The notes below the pieces were generated by a model. It worked only from the letters and a program-made list of their open reading frames with translations. It did no database searches and had not been told where the DNA came from. From positions 1 to 15,590 of the forward strand of contig CAYJAJ010000032.1 of assembly GCA_964368495.1 (NCBI GenBank): 15,590 bases of DNA, given 5' to 3'. The stretch's first letter is position 1. Each line of letters starts with the position of its first letter. The translations under genes and the position numbers were made by a program. Shown one piece after another: positions 1-7,485 of the stretch. Origin of the DNA: CALVGQ01 sp964368495 (lineage in GTDB: Bacteria > Bacillota_I > Bacilli_A > Erysipelotrichales > Erysipelotrichaceae).

Positions 1-1095
1 ACCATGGCTACAAAGATTGCTTCTTGGATGGGACAGACCACTGAGTTAATGCCTGAAATAGTGGTGGTAGATAATGATGAATTATGGGAGAGAAGATTTG
101 AATTAGAATGTCCCGAGTTAACTGTCAATAATAAAACTCCGCTATCAGAGAAAGAAACAAAGATATCTTTTTACGCATTAGATGTGCATACTTCAGAATT
201 TTATAATGTTTTAAGTAAACATAAAAATATCGGTTATGTTATTTGTGCTTTAGGTAATGATGAACTGAATTTAAATGTTGCGGTTAAAGTTCGTGAAATG
301 ATGGAGAAAATATATTATGATACAAATGATAAAATAGTAGAGCCATTAAATGTTAAAATTAATGTATTATTTGATAATAAATATTTATATGATGTAAGTA
401 AAAAGCTAAAGTTTGATAATAGAGTCGATTGTGAACTAATACCATTTAATGTTGTTGACGAAGTGTTTACTTGGGATAATATGATCAATCCATATTTAGA
501 TAATTTGGGTAAAGCAGTTAATCGAGCTTATGAATTAGATTATCAAATCAAAGAGGTTGAATTAGGAATCATTAGTGAAAGTGAAGTTTATAATAAAGCA
601 GACATAAAATATAATGATAAAGAATATGAAAGAAATTCCTCAATGGCATCTGGAATGCATTTAAAAAATAAATTATATTCTGCATTAGTTGAATTAAAAA
701 AAGAGAATGTTGAACCGACTTATTGGGTTGGTATAAATAATGAAAGTTTGATTTTGGATTGTAAAGAAATTATTGCAGATGAAATGATAGTAGAAGAGCT
801 TTCAATTCTTGAACACCGTAGATGGAATGCTTATATGCGATCACAAGGGTGGACAGTTACTGATTTTACAACACTTGAAAAAAATGCTGAAGCTAATAAA
901 AGAAAACATACACATAGGAATTACATTTCCAAGCAAAGTGCATGTCTTGTTTCTTGGGATGAATTAGATAAGATAGATGAGTGGCTAATAAAAGGGTGGA
1001 AAGATAAAACGTTTAAAGATTTAGACCGTACATTAGTTAAAAAGCTTCCACAAATTTTAAGGCAAGCAGAAGATTTACTAAATAAAAATAAATGA
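1..1095 (+). CDS. RyR-domain protein with Rossmann (TrkA-N-like) remnant, probably 5' partial
   Basis: The reading frame is open to the left edge, so the ATG at position 4 is probably internal and the true N-terminus lies outside the window. Counting from that ATG (363 residues), residues about 50-150 look like the second half of a TrkA-N-like nucleotide-binding Rossmann fold, with the segment ICALGNDELNLNVAVKVREM. Residues about 262-345 match a prokaryotic RyR (ryanodine receptor repeat) domain. Its hallmark is E270-H-R-R-W274 followed by a QGW, and later a Lys/His-rich stretch and a LVSWDEL segment. Bacterial proteins pairing a Rossmann domain with RyR are known from domain surveys, and RyR domains have been proposed to bind nucleotide-derived ligands; the function here is inference. 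The gene ends directly against a broken AlbA_2-type gene. No membrane segment is seen in the visible part. The RyR call is fairly secure and the Rossmann call moderate. Confidence 0.7.
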   Translation, partial: TMATKIASWMGQTTELMPEIVVVDNDELWERRFELECPELTVNNKTPLSEKETKISFYALDVHTSEFYNVLSKHKNIGYVICALGNDELNLNVAVKVREMMEKIYYDTNDKIVEPLNVKINVLFDNKYLYDVSKKLKFDNRVDCELIPFNVVDEVFTWDNMINPYLDNLGKAVNRAYELDYQIKEVELGIISESEVYNKADIKYNDKEYERNSSMASGMHLKNKLYSALVELKKENVEPTYWVGINNESLILDCKEIIADEMIVEELSILEHRRWNAYMRSQGWTVTDFTTLEKNAEANKRKHTHRNYISKQSACLVSWDELDKIDEWLIKGWKDKTFKDLDRTLVKKLPQILRQAEDLLNKNK

Positions 1096-1120
1096 CACAT
1101 ACGTGTTTAATGGTATGTGT
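1095..1120 (+). repeat. Hairpin just after the RyR-domain gene
   Basis: Perfect 8-bp inverted repeat, ACACATAC at 1095-1102 and GTATGTGT at 1113-1120, with a 10-base loop. It overlaps the last base of the RyR-gene stop codon. No T-run follows, so it is a poor intrinsic terminator. It could be a decayed terminator or a recombination-junction palindrome. Confidence 0.35.
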
Positions 1121-1122
1121 AA

Positions 1123-2052
1123 GGTGCATCGTCTGTTCCTGCAAGTGAGTCTTCAATCATAAAAATGATTAAAGAAACATCTGGTGATGACTATGAAGAA
1201 ATGCGCTCAATCAACCAAGAGTTAACATTTGATTATTGTAAAAAGGAATTTGAGCAAGCAAATTTAAAACTTGAAAAAAATGATTTCTTTAAATATATTA
1301 GGCGTTGATGGACTCTATAGTAATCTTGCGTTGTTATTATCAGATTAATGTTTTTATACTATAAAGGCAGCTGTTTTTGAAGGAGAAACTAAAGCAATAT
1401 TTAAAGATAGAACAGAATTTAGCGGATTGCTATTTAAGCAACTTTTTGATACATTTGAATTTATTGAAAGAAATAATCGAAATAGAGCAGAAATAAACGG
1501 ATTAAAAAGAGTTGATAACTTTGACTACCCTAAAATAGCAATTAGAGAAGCTTTATTAAATGTGCTAGTTCATAGAGACTATTCTTTTAGTTCTAGCACA
1601 CTAATAAGTATATTCAGTAATCGTATTGAAATTGTCACAGTAGGTGGATTGTTACGTGGTATTACGAAAGAAGATATGCTTTTAGGGGTATCAATACTTA
1701 GAAATAAAAATCTAGCTAATGTATTTTATAGATTGAAGTTAATAGAGGCATATGGAACTGGTGTTTTGAAAATTTTGGAAAGTTATGATGAATATAGTAC
1801 AATAGAACCATTAATTGAAACAAGTGATAATGCATTAAAATAACACTATTTAATACAAAGGAGATTACTGAAACAAAAGTTAAAAGCGATAATATCGATA
1901 TTAAAGACGACGAACAAAAGATTATTTGTTATATTGAAAAGCTACTTGGAGTATCAAAATCTATGGCAATCAGACATTTAAAAATACTTGTAGACAAAGA
2001 TATGGTTATTTAATCTGGCTCAGGAAACTCCGTGTCTTATGTAAAAAAATAA
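1123..2052 (+). pseudogene. Decayed AlbA_2 / RecG-like (HATPase_c_4) transcriptional regulator
   Basis: Joining three reading frames gives a recognisable AlbA_2-type 'ATP-dependent DNA helicase RecG-like' regulator. First comes the end of the AlbA_2 domain (GASSVPASESS at 1123). Next come a middle segment (DGLYSNLALLLSD, then an FKDRTEF-type stretch) and an HATPase_c_4-like block with REALLNVLVHRDYS, GGLLRGIT and EAYGTG. Last is a C-terminal winged helix (LLGVSKSMAIRHLKIL). Lesions: the N-terminus is missing; the first frame closes at TGA 1306-1308 and the homology moves to another frame near 1300; an in-frame TAA at 1346-1348 sits where the family has SDQC; the homology changes frame again near 1834-1843; and an in-frame TAA lies at 2011-2013 before the last stop at 2050-2052. 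The longest surviving open piece is 1427-1843 (138 residues), with no convincing start or ribosome binding site, so I treat it as part of the pseudogene. Such regulators often sit beside mobile or defence genes. Confidence 0.85.
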
Positions 2053-2320
2053 GAAATACCAGTTACAAAATTATTGAATATTTTGAAACCATGCAAAAAC
2101 ATGTCAATTTTTTGCCAAATTCTAAATTGTAATTCTAGAGATATTTCTGACATTTAATAAAATACACTAATTTCTATGTTCTTACTTAAGGGCTTTTTTA
2201 GACTTTTGAGTTATTAAAGTTCAGTATAATTAAAATAACATAGCGGTGTGATCTGATAATTTGGGAAAGCACATAAAATTCATTGTATGTAAATTCTCGA
2301 TCTTTGCTAAAAAGGATTGT
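2053..2320. other. Gene-free AT-rich spacer
   Basis: Between the AlbA-like pseudogene and the minus-strand terminator I see no credible ORF, RNA gene or strong hairpin. A TATAAT at 2225-2230 has only a TTGAGT 13 bases upstream, too close for a normal sigma-A promoter. The stretch may be the remains of further decayed genes. Confidence 0.5.
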
Positions 2321-2354
2321 AAAAAAGTAGAAATACATATTTATATTTCTACTT
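2321..2354 (-). terminator. Intrinsic terminator of the minus-strand gene
   Basis: Perfect 11-bp stem, 2325-2335 against 2344-2354 (AAGTAGAAATA / TATTTCTACTT), with an 8-base loop. Read on the minus strand it runs into a T-run (plus-strand A-run 2321-2326). It lies about 37 bases beyond the stop codon of the minus-strand gene, so orientation and position both fit. The stem is AT-rich and therefore modest in strength. Confidence 0.75.
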
Positions 2355-2391
2355 CAAGATTTATTATTTAAATTTATGCTAATTTTAAATT

Positions 2392-2820
2392 CTAAAGAGT
2401 TAGCCCTAAATAAAGTAATACAAATAACACAGCTACAAACATCGTTAATCCTAGGAATTTTTTAATAGTATTATAAAGATTCGTATGAAAATCCATTTCT
2501 ATAGAAACAGCAATTTTCTTTTTTTCATTTCCATTAGTAATAATCATCCGAAATCCAATATCACTTATTACAGTAGTACTTTCTATAATCTCTTCAAATC
2601 TTGTTCTATTTATATCTAATTCACATTTTACATTATCATCTTCATACATTTCATCCTTTGTAGTATATGGAAACCTATTATGCATTACATCATAAAATTC
2701 AATTATTTCTAAGTTTTCATTTGTAGTTTTAAGCGTTTCTATGATCCAATCTCTATTCACTAAAATTTCATTAATCATATTGTCTTGTCTTATTAATTCT
2801 ATATTAATTTGTTTATTCAT
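2392..2820 (-). CDS. Small C-terminally anchored membrane protein, function unknown
   Basis: A 142-residue protein I do not recognise. Residues 1-115 are hydrophilic and rich in Asp, Glu, Asn and Ile, with no evident signal peptide. Residues about 121-141 (from FLGLTMFVAVLF onward) form one strongly hydrophobic segment ending almost at the C-terminus, so the protein is probably a tail-anchored membrane protein with its bulk in the cytoplasm. The start is supported by AGAGGA ten bases upstream (plus 2831-2836) and the end by its own terminator. It is monocistronic and diverges from the his operon. Being intact with its own signals among decayed DNA suggests a real gene, perhaps accessory. No catalytic motif is visible. 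Confidence 0.65.
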   Translation of the reverse strand: MNKQINIELIRQDNMINEILVNRDWIIETLKTTNENLEIIEFYDVMHNRFPYTTKDEMYEDDNVKCELDINRTRFEEIIESTTVISDIGFRMIITNGNEKKKIAVSIEMDFHTNLYNTIKKFLGLTMFVAVLFVLLYLGLTL

Positions 2821-2860
2821 AATGTATATATCCTCTATTCTTTTGAAATGCTAACACTTA

Positions 2861-2888
2861 TTTATAGTATTTACAACAGAATTTTGAA
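2861..2888 (-). promoter_or_regulatory. Possible promoter of the minus-strand gene
   Basis: Read on the minus strand, TTCAAA (plus 2883-2888), 16 bases, then TATAAA (plus 2861-2866). The -10 matches 5 of 6 and the -35 4 of 6 to the sigma-A consensus. The start codon is about 40 bases downstream. In DNA this AT-rich such matches arise easily, so this is tentative. Confidence 0.4.
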
Positions 2889-2891
2889 AGG

Positions 2892-2913
2892 AAAATACAT
2901 AACCATGTATTTT
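2892..2913. repeat. Perfect 9-bp inverted repeat upstream of the minus-strand gene
   Basis: AAAATACAT (2892-2900), loop AACC, ATGTATTTT (2905-2913). It lies just upstream of the proposed -35 of the minus-strand gene and about 215 bases upstream of the his promoter. It could be an operator for a dimeric regulator or a hairpin that stops transcription in the gap. The following bases are not a clean T-run. Confidence 0.45.
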
Positions 2914-3127
2914 ACATTACTTCTTTATATGTTATTTTAATACACAAATTTAATGTCTATAAAATCAATCTTACTGGTCTAGTCATCGATAGAACAGTGA
3001 TACATAAGTGAAAGTGATTTAAAGGTTAATAATATAGAATACATGATCAGCTAAAATTGTGATATTATACAAAATCGCAGAGTAATGAAAGTATTTTCAT
3101 AATCTATGAAATAAAAATGAAAACATG
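2914..3127. other. Non-coding spacer before the his promoter
   Basis: AT-rich gap between the divergent minus-strand gene and the his promoter. I see no ORF with a ribosome binding site and no tRNA-like fold. Several GAAA- and AATGAAA-type short runs recur, but they are not organised as clear repeats. Confidence 0.5.
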
Positions 3128-3156
3128 TTGACATAAGTTACATTTAGGAATAAAAT
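3128..3156 (+). promoter_or_regulatory. Sigma-A promoter of the his operon
   Basis: TTGACA (3128-3133), 17-base spacer, TAAAAT (3151-3156): a perfect -35 and a 5-of-6 -10 at ideal spacing. Transcription should begin near 3163, giving a leader of about 270 bases before hisZ, enough for the T-box element that follows. Strong basal initiation followed by attenuation is the normal arrangement for T-box operons. Confidence 0.85.
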
Positions 3157-3189
3157 GAAAATATATATAAATACATAGAAGAGAAATAG

Positions 3190-3417
3190 TAAAAGTATGG
3201 AAGGTTAAAGAGAGTTTCGGTAGCTGGGAAGAAACACATGGAAATACTTTGAACACATCTTGGAGTAATAAAGGTGAATCAGTTAGTAATCTTTATCGTT
3301 AGCAACGTTACATGCATGAGTACAATGTACTTAATGAGATTATAGATGTGAATCTATAATGAAGTAAGGTGGAATCGCGCTAGTTTATACTTTCGTCCTT
3401 TGGATGAAAGTTTTTTT
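3190..3417 (+). ncRNA. T-box riboswitch leader of the his operon, CAC (His) specifier
   Basis: A tRNA-sensing leader. The T-box core AAGGTGGAATCGCG at 3366-3379 resembles the consensus AGGGTGGNACCGCG. It is preceded by a perfect 9-bp stem III with a GTGA tetraloop (3339-3347 / 3352-3360) and followed by the terminator. AAGG (3366-3369) can pair with CCTT (3397-3400) to form the antiterminator, in competition with the terminator. In the upstream stem I region GAACACATC carries the likely specifier CAC (3254-3256), a histidine codon followed by a purine as usual. Uncharged tRNA-His should therefore favour read-through into hisZ. The exact 5' edge and the fold of stem I are uncertain. The tRNA-end-pairing tetrad reads TGGA (3370-3373), not the TGGG expected for the C73 of tRNA-His. 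Confidence 0.88.
3389..3417 (+). terminator. T-box-controlled attenuator terminator
   Basis: Stem 3389-3398 against 3402-3411 (ACTTTCGTCC / GGATGAAAGT, one G-T wobble), loop of three T, followed by seven T at 3411-3417. Its 5' arm contains the CCTT that pairs with the T-box core, so the two structures exclude each other. It ends 18 bases before the hisZ start. Confidence 0.88.
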
Positions 3418-3435
3418 GTGTTAAGGAGGGAAATC

Positions 3436-4563
3436 ATGAAACAGTTATTATTGCCGGCAAAAATGCGAGATTTAATTAAAGAGGAAGTCCAAGCTAAAAG
3501 AAAATTGCAAAATATATTACAGGGCCTATTTGCTCAGTGGGGATATGAAGAAGTTATGACCCCAACAATGGAATATTATGAAACATATGTTAGGGGATTT
3601 GAAGATATTCATGAGGAACAAATCTATAAACTGATTGATAACAGTGGAAGAATTGTAGCATTAAAAGCAGATATGACAATTCCAATTGCTCGTTTAGCTG
3701 CGACAAAATTCAAAGGCAACAAACTACCTTTGCGTTTTCAATACTATGATAAAGTATTTAAAGTGAATGAAGTGTTGTCAGGCCTTTACGATGAAATGAG
3801 CGATTGTGGAATTGAATTAATTGGGGCTAGTGAAGACTACGATATAGAAGTACTGGTTATGGCATTAGAGACACTAAAAGTATTGAATCAAAAACAAATG
3901 ATATTTGAAATTGGAAACATAAAAATATTTAATGTAGCTTGTGCTAGTGCTTGTCTATGTGAACAAGATAAAAAGCGTTTAGCCTACTTAATAGGACAAA
4001 AACATTTACCTGAGTTAGATACATTTTTAGATAGTTTATCTCTGTCTGGTGAACAAAAAAAATTCTTTAGAAAACTTGTATGGTTAAGTGGAAAACTAGA
4101 AGTGTTTGATGAAGCTTTAAAGTATGCATTTTCAAATGAGATTAAGATAGAAATACAAAAAATGAAAAGTTTATGTGAAACACTATTTAAATTAGGATAT
4201 ACCAATTTCGACATTGATTTGGGGAAAATAAACAATCTCAATTATTATACTGGAATCATATTTGAGGCATACATCGAAGGAGTAGGTGTACGTGTCTTAA
4301 ATGGTGGAAGGTATGATAATTTACTACAAAAATTTGGATTAAATACAAGTGCAATTGGCTTCAGTGTAAAAATTGATGTGTTGCTAGACAATGTTAAATT
4401 AGACTTTACTGTTAAACAAGTAACAATTACCTATCCTGTGTCTAAAGTAGTTGAAGCTTTATTACTGAAAAAACAATATGCAAAAGATACACAGGTATCA
4501 CTATATATCAACAATGCTCTAGAAGAAGTCATCGTTAAGGAGGATTCATCATGTTGTCAATAG
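3436..4563 (+). CDS. hisZ: ATP phosphoribosyltransferase regulatory subunit HisZ
   Basis: HisZ is a catalytically inactive paralogue of histidyl-tRNA synthetase that forms a complex with short HisG and is required for its activity and histidine feedback. The 375-residue length is typical. The class II synthetase core is visible: TPTMEYYETYVRG near residue 45, then KADMTIPIARLA and LPLRFQYYDKVFK in the motif 2 region, and the late NGGRYDNLLQKFG element. I chose ATG 3436 because TAAGGAGGG sits 5 bases upstream; the longer frame from TTG 3400 starts inside the attenuator hairpin and cannot be the natural start. It is the first gene after the T-box leader and overlaps hisG by 13 bases. A short HisG next door supports HisZ over an authentic HisRS. 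Confidence 0.95.
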   Translation: MKQLLLPAKMRDLIKEEVQAKRKLQNILQGLFAQWGYEEVMTPTMEYYETYVRGFEDIHEEQIYKLIDNSGRIVALKADMTIPIARLAATKFKGNKLPLRFQYYDKVFKVNEVLSGLYDEMSDCGIELIGASEDYDIEVLVMALETLKVLNQKQMIFEIGNIKIFNVACASACLCEQDKKRLAYLIGQKHLPELDTFLDSLSLSGEQKKFFRKLVWLSGKLEVFDEALKYAFSNEIKIEIQKMKSLCETLFKLGYTNFDIDLGKINNLNYYTGIIFEAYIEGVGVRVLNGGRYDNLLQKFGLNTSAIGFSVKIDVLLDNVKLDFTVKQVTITYPVSKVVEALLLKKQYAKDTQVSLYINNALEEVIVKEDSSCCQ

Positions 4564-5174
4564 CATTAACAAAAGGAAGACTTGAAAAACAAAGTGTTGA
4601 GATATTTGAAAAATGTGGTTATGGCATTGATATGCTGAAGGATAAAGGAAGACAATTGGTAATACAAGATAGTAAAAAAGAGATTGAATATTTCTTGGTA
4701 AAAGGAGTTGACTGTGTCACTTATGTAGAACATGGTGTTGCTGATTTAGGATTTGTAGGGAAAGATACATTATTAGAAACAAGTGGAAAACATTATGAAG
4801 TGATGGATTTAAAACTTGGTAAATGTAAGTTTATTGTGGCTGGATTACACGATGAAAATCCTTATGAGAAAGTAGGTCATATTAAAATTGGAACAAAATA
4901 TCCAAAGGTAGCAAAACAGTTTTTTTTACAAAAGGGTATAGATGTAGAAATAATAAAACTAGAAGGAAGTGTTGAACTTGCTCCAATTTTAGGCTTATGT
5001 GATGCAATTGTGGATATTATGGAGACTGGGGCAACACTAAAGGAAAATGGATTAATAGTATTTGATGAAATTTGTGATGTTTCTGCAAGAATCATCGTAA
5101 ATAAAGCGAGCTTTAAATTAAAAAGAAAGGAAATAAAAGCATTTTTAAAAGATATGGAAAATGTTTTGGAATAA
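4551..5174 (+). CDS. hisG: ATP phosphoribosyltransferase, short form HisG
   Basis: Catalyses the first committed step of histidine synthesis, joining ATP and PRPP to phosphoribosyl-ATP. At 207 residues it is the short (HisG-S) form that lacks the C-terminal regulatory domain and needs HisZ, which is encoded just upstream. Seen motifs: ALTKGRLEK at the N-terminus, GVADLGFVGKDTL, and the PRPP-binding loop DIMETGATLKENGL near residues 160-175. ATG 4551 has AAGGAGG 7 bases upstream (4537-4543), inside the end of hisZ, so translation is probably coupled. It is followed by hisD after 3 bases. Confidence 0.97.
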   Translation: MLSIALTKGRLEKQSVEIFEKCGYGIDMLKDKGRQLVIQDSKKEIEYFLVKGVDCVTYVEHGVADLGFVGKDTLLETSGKHYEVMDLKLGKCKFIVAGLHDENPYEKVGHIKIGTKYPKVAKQFFLQKGIDVEIIKLEGSVELAPILGLCDAIVDIMETGATLKENGLIVFDEICDVSARIIVNKASFKLKRKEIKAFLKDMENVLE

Positions 5175-5177
5175 CTA

Positions 5178-6470
5178 ATGTTGAAAGTGATAGATAAAAA
5201 TCGTATTGAACAGTTACAAAATTATTTAGAAAGTAGAGAGATTGATGCTGATCCAAGTGTAATGCAAGATGTGCAAAGTATTATCCATGAGGTTAGAAAA
5301 AATAAGGATAAAGCACTCTATAAATTTGCTGAAAAATTCGACAAGGTAAAATTAGAAAGTCTTATTTTAACAGAAGAAGAAATCGTTGAAATAACAAGTA
5401 AAGTAGACACTGAATTTTTAGAAAATTTAAAAGAGGCAGCCAGAAATATTGAGTATTATCACCAACATCAAATTCAAAAAGGATATGAATTACAAAAAGA
5501 AGATGGAGTTTATTTAGGGCAAAGAGTGTTGCCGTTAGCTAGTGTTGGGGTATATGTTCCAGCAGGTCTTGCAGCTTACCCTAGTTCAGTATTAATGAAT
5601 GTTATTCCAGCAAAAATAGCTGGTGTTAAAAACATTGTGATGTGCACACCTCCCAATAAAGATGGAAGTGTAAATCCCTATATTGTAGCAGCTGCAAAAA
5701 TAGCCGGGGTTAATCAAATTTGTAAGGTTGGAGGTGCTCAGGCTGTTGCAGCAATGGCCTATGGAAGTGAAAGTGTTCAAAGTGTAGACAAAATTGTTGG
5801 CCCGGGGAATATTTATGTCGCATGCGCTAAACGTCTGGTGTATGGTAAAGTAGATATTGATATGATTGCAGGCCCAAGTGAAATTTTAGTGATTGCAGAT
5901 GATAAGGCTAATCCTAAGTATGTTGCAGCAGATTTAATTTCTCAAGCGGAGCATGATCCTTTGGCGAGTAGTATTCTATTATGCACAAGCGAAAAATTAT
6001 TGCAGCAAGTTTGTAGCGAATTAAAAAAACAAGTTATTTGTTTGCCTAAACAAGATATAATCAGAAAATCATTTGAAACATACGGATGTGCTATCGTTTG
6101 CGATACCATAATAGAAGCTATTGAAATTTCAAATCAAATTGCACCAGAACATTTAGAATTAATGGTTGAAGATGCAAAAAGTTATTTAGATAAAATAAAA
6201 AATGCAGGAAGTGTTTTTTTAGGATATTACACTTGTGAGAGTATTGGTGATTATTTTGGTGGAACGAATCATGTGTTGCCTACAAATGGAACAGCTCGTT
6301 TTTATTCACCACTTTCTTGTGATAGCTTTATAAAAAAATCCAGTTATATTCATTATAGTAAAGAGGCATTACTTAAGGATGGACCTAAGATTATGAATAT
6401 CGCTTATAAAGAACAATTAGAAGGACATGCAAATGCAGTTAAAGTGAGGATAGAAGATGAAGGCAATTAA
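5178..6470 (+). CDS. hisD: Histidinol dehydrogenase HisD
   Basis: A zinc- and NAD-dependent cytoplasmic enzyme that oxidises L-histidinol in two steps to L-histidine, the last reactions of the pathway. The 430-residue length is standard. Visible features: the GPGNIYVACAKR segment, QAEHD supplying zinc ligands Q256 and H259, PEHLEL with the catalytic pair E324-H325, GDYFGG with D358, and EGHANAV with H417. All four metal ligands and both catalytic residues are present, so it should be active. The start at 5178 lacks a strong ribosome binding site and lies 3 bases after hisG, suggesting translational coupling. It overlaps hisC by 14 bases. Confidence 0.97.
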   Translation: MLKVIDKNRIEQLQNYLESREIDADPSVMQDVQSIIHEVRKNKDKALYKFAEKFDKVKLESLILTEEEIVEITSKVDTEFLENLKEAARNIEYYHQHQIQKGYELQKEDGVYLGQRVLPLASVGVYVPAGLAAYPSSVLMNVIPAKIAGVKNIVMCTPPNKDGSVNPYIVAAAKIAGVNQICKVGGAQAVAAMAYGSESVQSVDKIVGPGNIYVACAKRLVYGKVDIDMIAGPSEILVIADDKANPKYVAADLISQAEHDPLASSILLCTSEKLLQQVCSELKKQVICLPKQDIIRKSFETYGCAIVCDTIIEAIEISNQIAPEHLELMVEDAKSYLDKIKNAGSVFLGYYTCESIGDYFGGTNHVLPTNGTARFYSPLSCDSFIKKSSYIHYSKEALLKDGPKIMNIAYKEQLEGHANAVKVRIEDEGN

Positions 6471-7485
6471 AAAATATGACTTTGAAAATAAAAAAGGGAT
6501 TATATTGAATGCTAATGAAAGTTTTTATCCGATGGAAGAAAGTATGTTGCAAAAAGTTTCTGTAGCGCTTCGTGAAATTTCATTCGAACGGTATCCTGAG
6601 AATAGCTCGAGGTTGCTATGTGAAGCATATGCTAAATATTGTGAAGTAAAACCTTCACAAATTATGGCCGGAAATGGTAGTGATGAATTATTGGGGTTAA
6701 TAATTTCTTTGTATATAAAAAAAGATAAGGCTTTATTAACTTTGTCACCTGATTTTTCTATGTATGATTACTATGTGAGTATGAATGATGGAGAGATGAT
6801 GCGCTATCCTTGGGGTATTGAAGATGATTTTAACATAGATCAGTTTATTGCGATGGCTAAACAAGAACAAGTCAGTATCATCCTATTTTCAAATCCAAAC
6901 AATCCCACAGGGAGAATTATAAGTGAATCGAATTTATTGAAATTAGTTCAACAGGTACAAGACAAAATCATTGTTATTGACGAGGCCTATTTTGAATTTT
7001 ATGGAAGTAGCATGGTGAAATATGTAGAAAAATATCCTAATCTTTATGTAACTAGAACGCTATCAAAGGCGTTTGGATTAGCGGGGATACGCTGTGGTTT
7101 TTTAATTACAAGTGAAGAAAACATGAAACACTTAACCATGTATAAAGTTCCTTATAATGTCAGTAGTGTAACACAGTGCATTGCAACACTCGTATTACAA
7201 GATGAAGATAACAATAAAAGGAAAATTAATTCAATAATTATGCATCGGGATGCGATGTACAACGAATATACTAAATTAAATACAAAACGAATTAAATTAT
7301 ATCCTTCAAGTGCTAATTATTTTTATGGTAAAAGTTGCATTAAGGAAAAGTTACTTTCAGCTTTAGAAGAAAAACAAGTGCATATTAGAAATTATGTTGA
7401 TGGGTATTTTCGTATTAGTGTTGGAAATCAACAACAAAATAAATTAATTATTAACTTAATTAAAGAATTGGAGGAATGTTTATGA
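6457..7485 (+). CDS. hisC: Histidinol-phosphate aminotransferase HisC
   Basis: A PLP-dependent fold-type I aminotransferase converting imidazole acetol phosphate and glutamate to histidinol phosphate and 2-oxoglutarate. The 342 residues contain LNANESFYP at the N-terminus, GNGSDELL, SNPNNPTG, VIDEAYFEF and TLSKAFGLAGIRCGF, in which K204 is the Schiff-base lysine. ATG 6457 has GAGGA 6 bases upstream inside hisD. Its last bases form an ATGA overlap with hisB. Relatives can act on aromatic amino acids, but the operon position makes HisC secure. Confidence 0.96.
   Translation: MKAIKKYDFENKKGIILNANESFYPMEESMLQKVSVALREISFERYPENSSRLLCEAYAKYCEVKPSQIMAGNGSDELLGLIISLYIKKDKALLTLSPDFSMYDYYVSMNDGEMMRYPWGIEDDFNIDQFIAMAKQEQVSIILFSNPNNPTGRIISESNLLKLVQQVQDKIIVIDEAYFEFYGSSMVKYVEKYPNLYVTRTLSKAFGLAGIRCGFLITSEENMKHLTMYKVPYNVSSVTQCIATLVLQDEDNNKRKINSIIMHRDAMYNEYTKLNTKRIKLYPSSANYFYGKSCIKEKLLSALEEKQVHIRNYVDGYFRISVGNQQQNKLIINLIKELEECL

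Noticed and set aside
1427..1843. 138-residue ORF as an independent gene
   Set aside because: Homology continues on both sides in other frames, it begins with an internal TTG without a ribosome binding site, and it covers only the middle of an AlbA_2/RecG-like protein; treated as a pseudogene fragment.
2206..2230. TTGAGT ... TATAAT promoter-like pair in the spacer
   Set aside because: Spacing is only 13 bases and nothing coding follows on the plus strand.
3400..3435. N-terminal extension of hisZ from TTG 3400
   Set aside because: It begins inside the attenuator hairpin and T-run; ATG 3436 has an ideal ribosome binding site and matches the family N-terminus.
3984..4241. Minus-strand 85-residue ORF inside hisZ
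   Set aside because: Antisense shadow of a conserved gene; no ribosome binding site or family resemblance. The same applies to the antisense frames at 4877-5095, 5592-5780, 8077-8373, 8205-8396 and 8978-9199.
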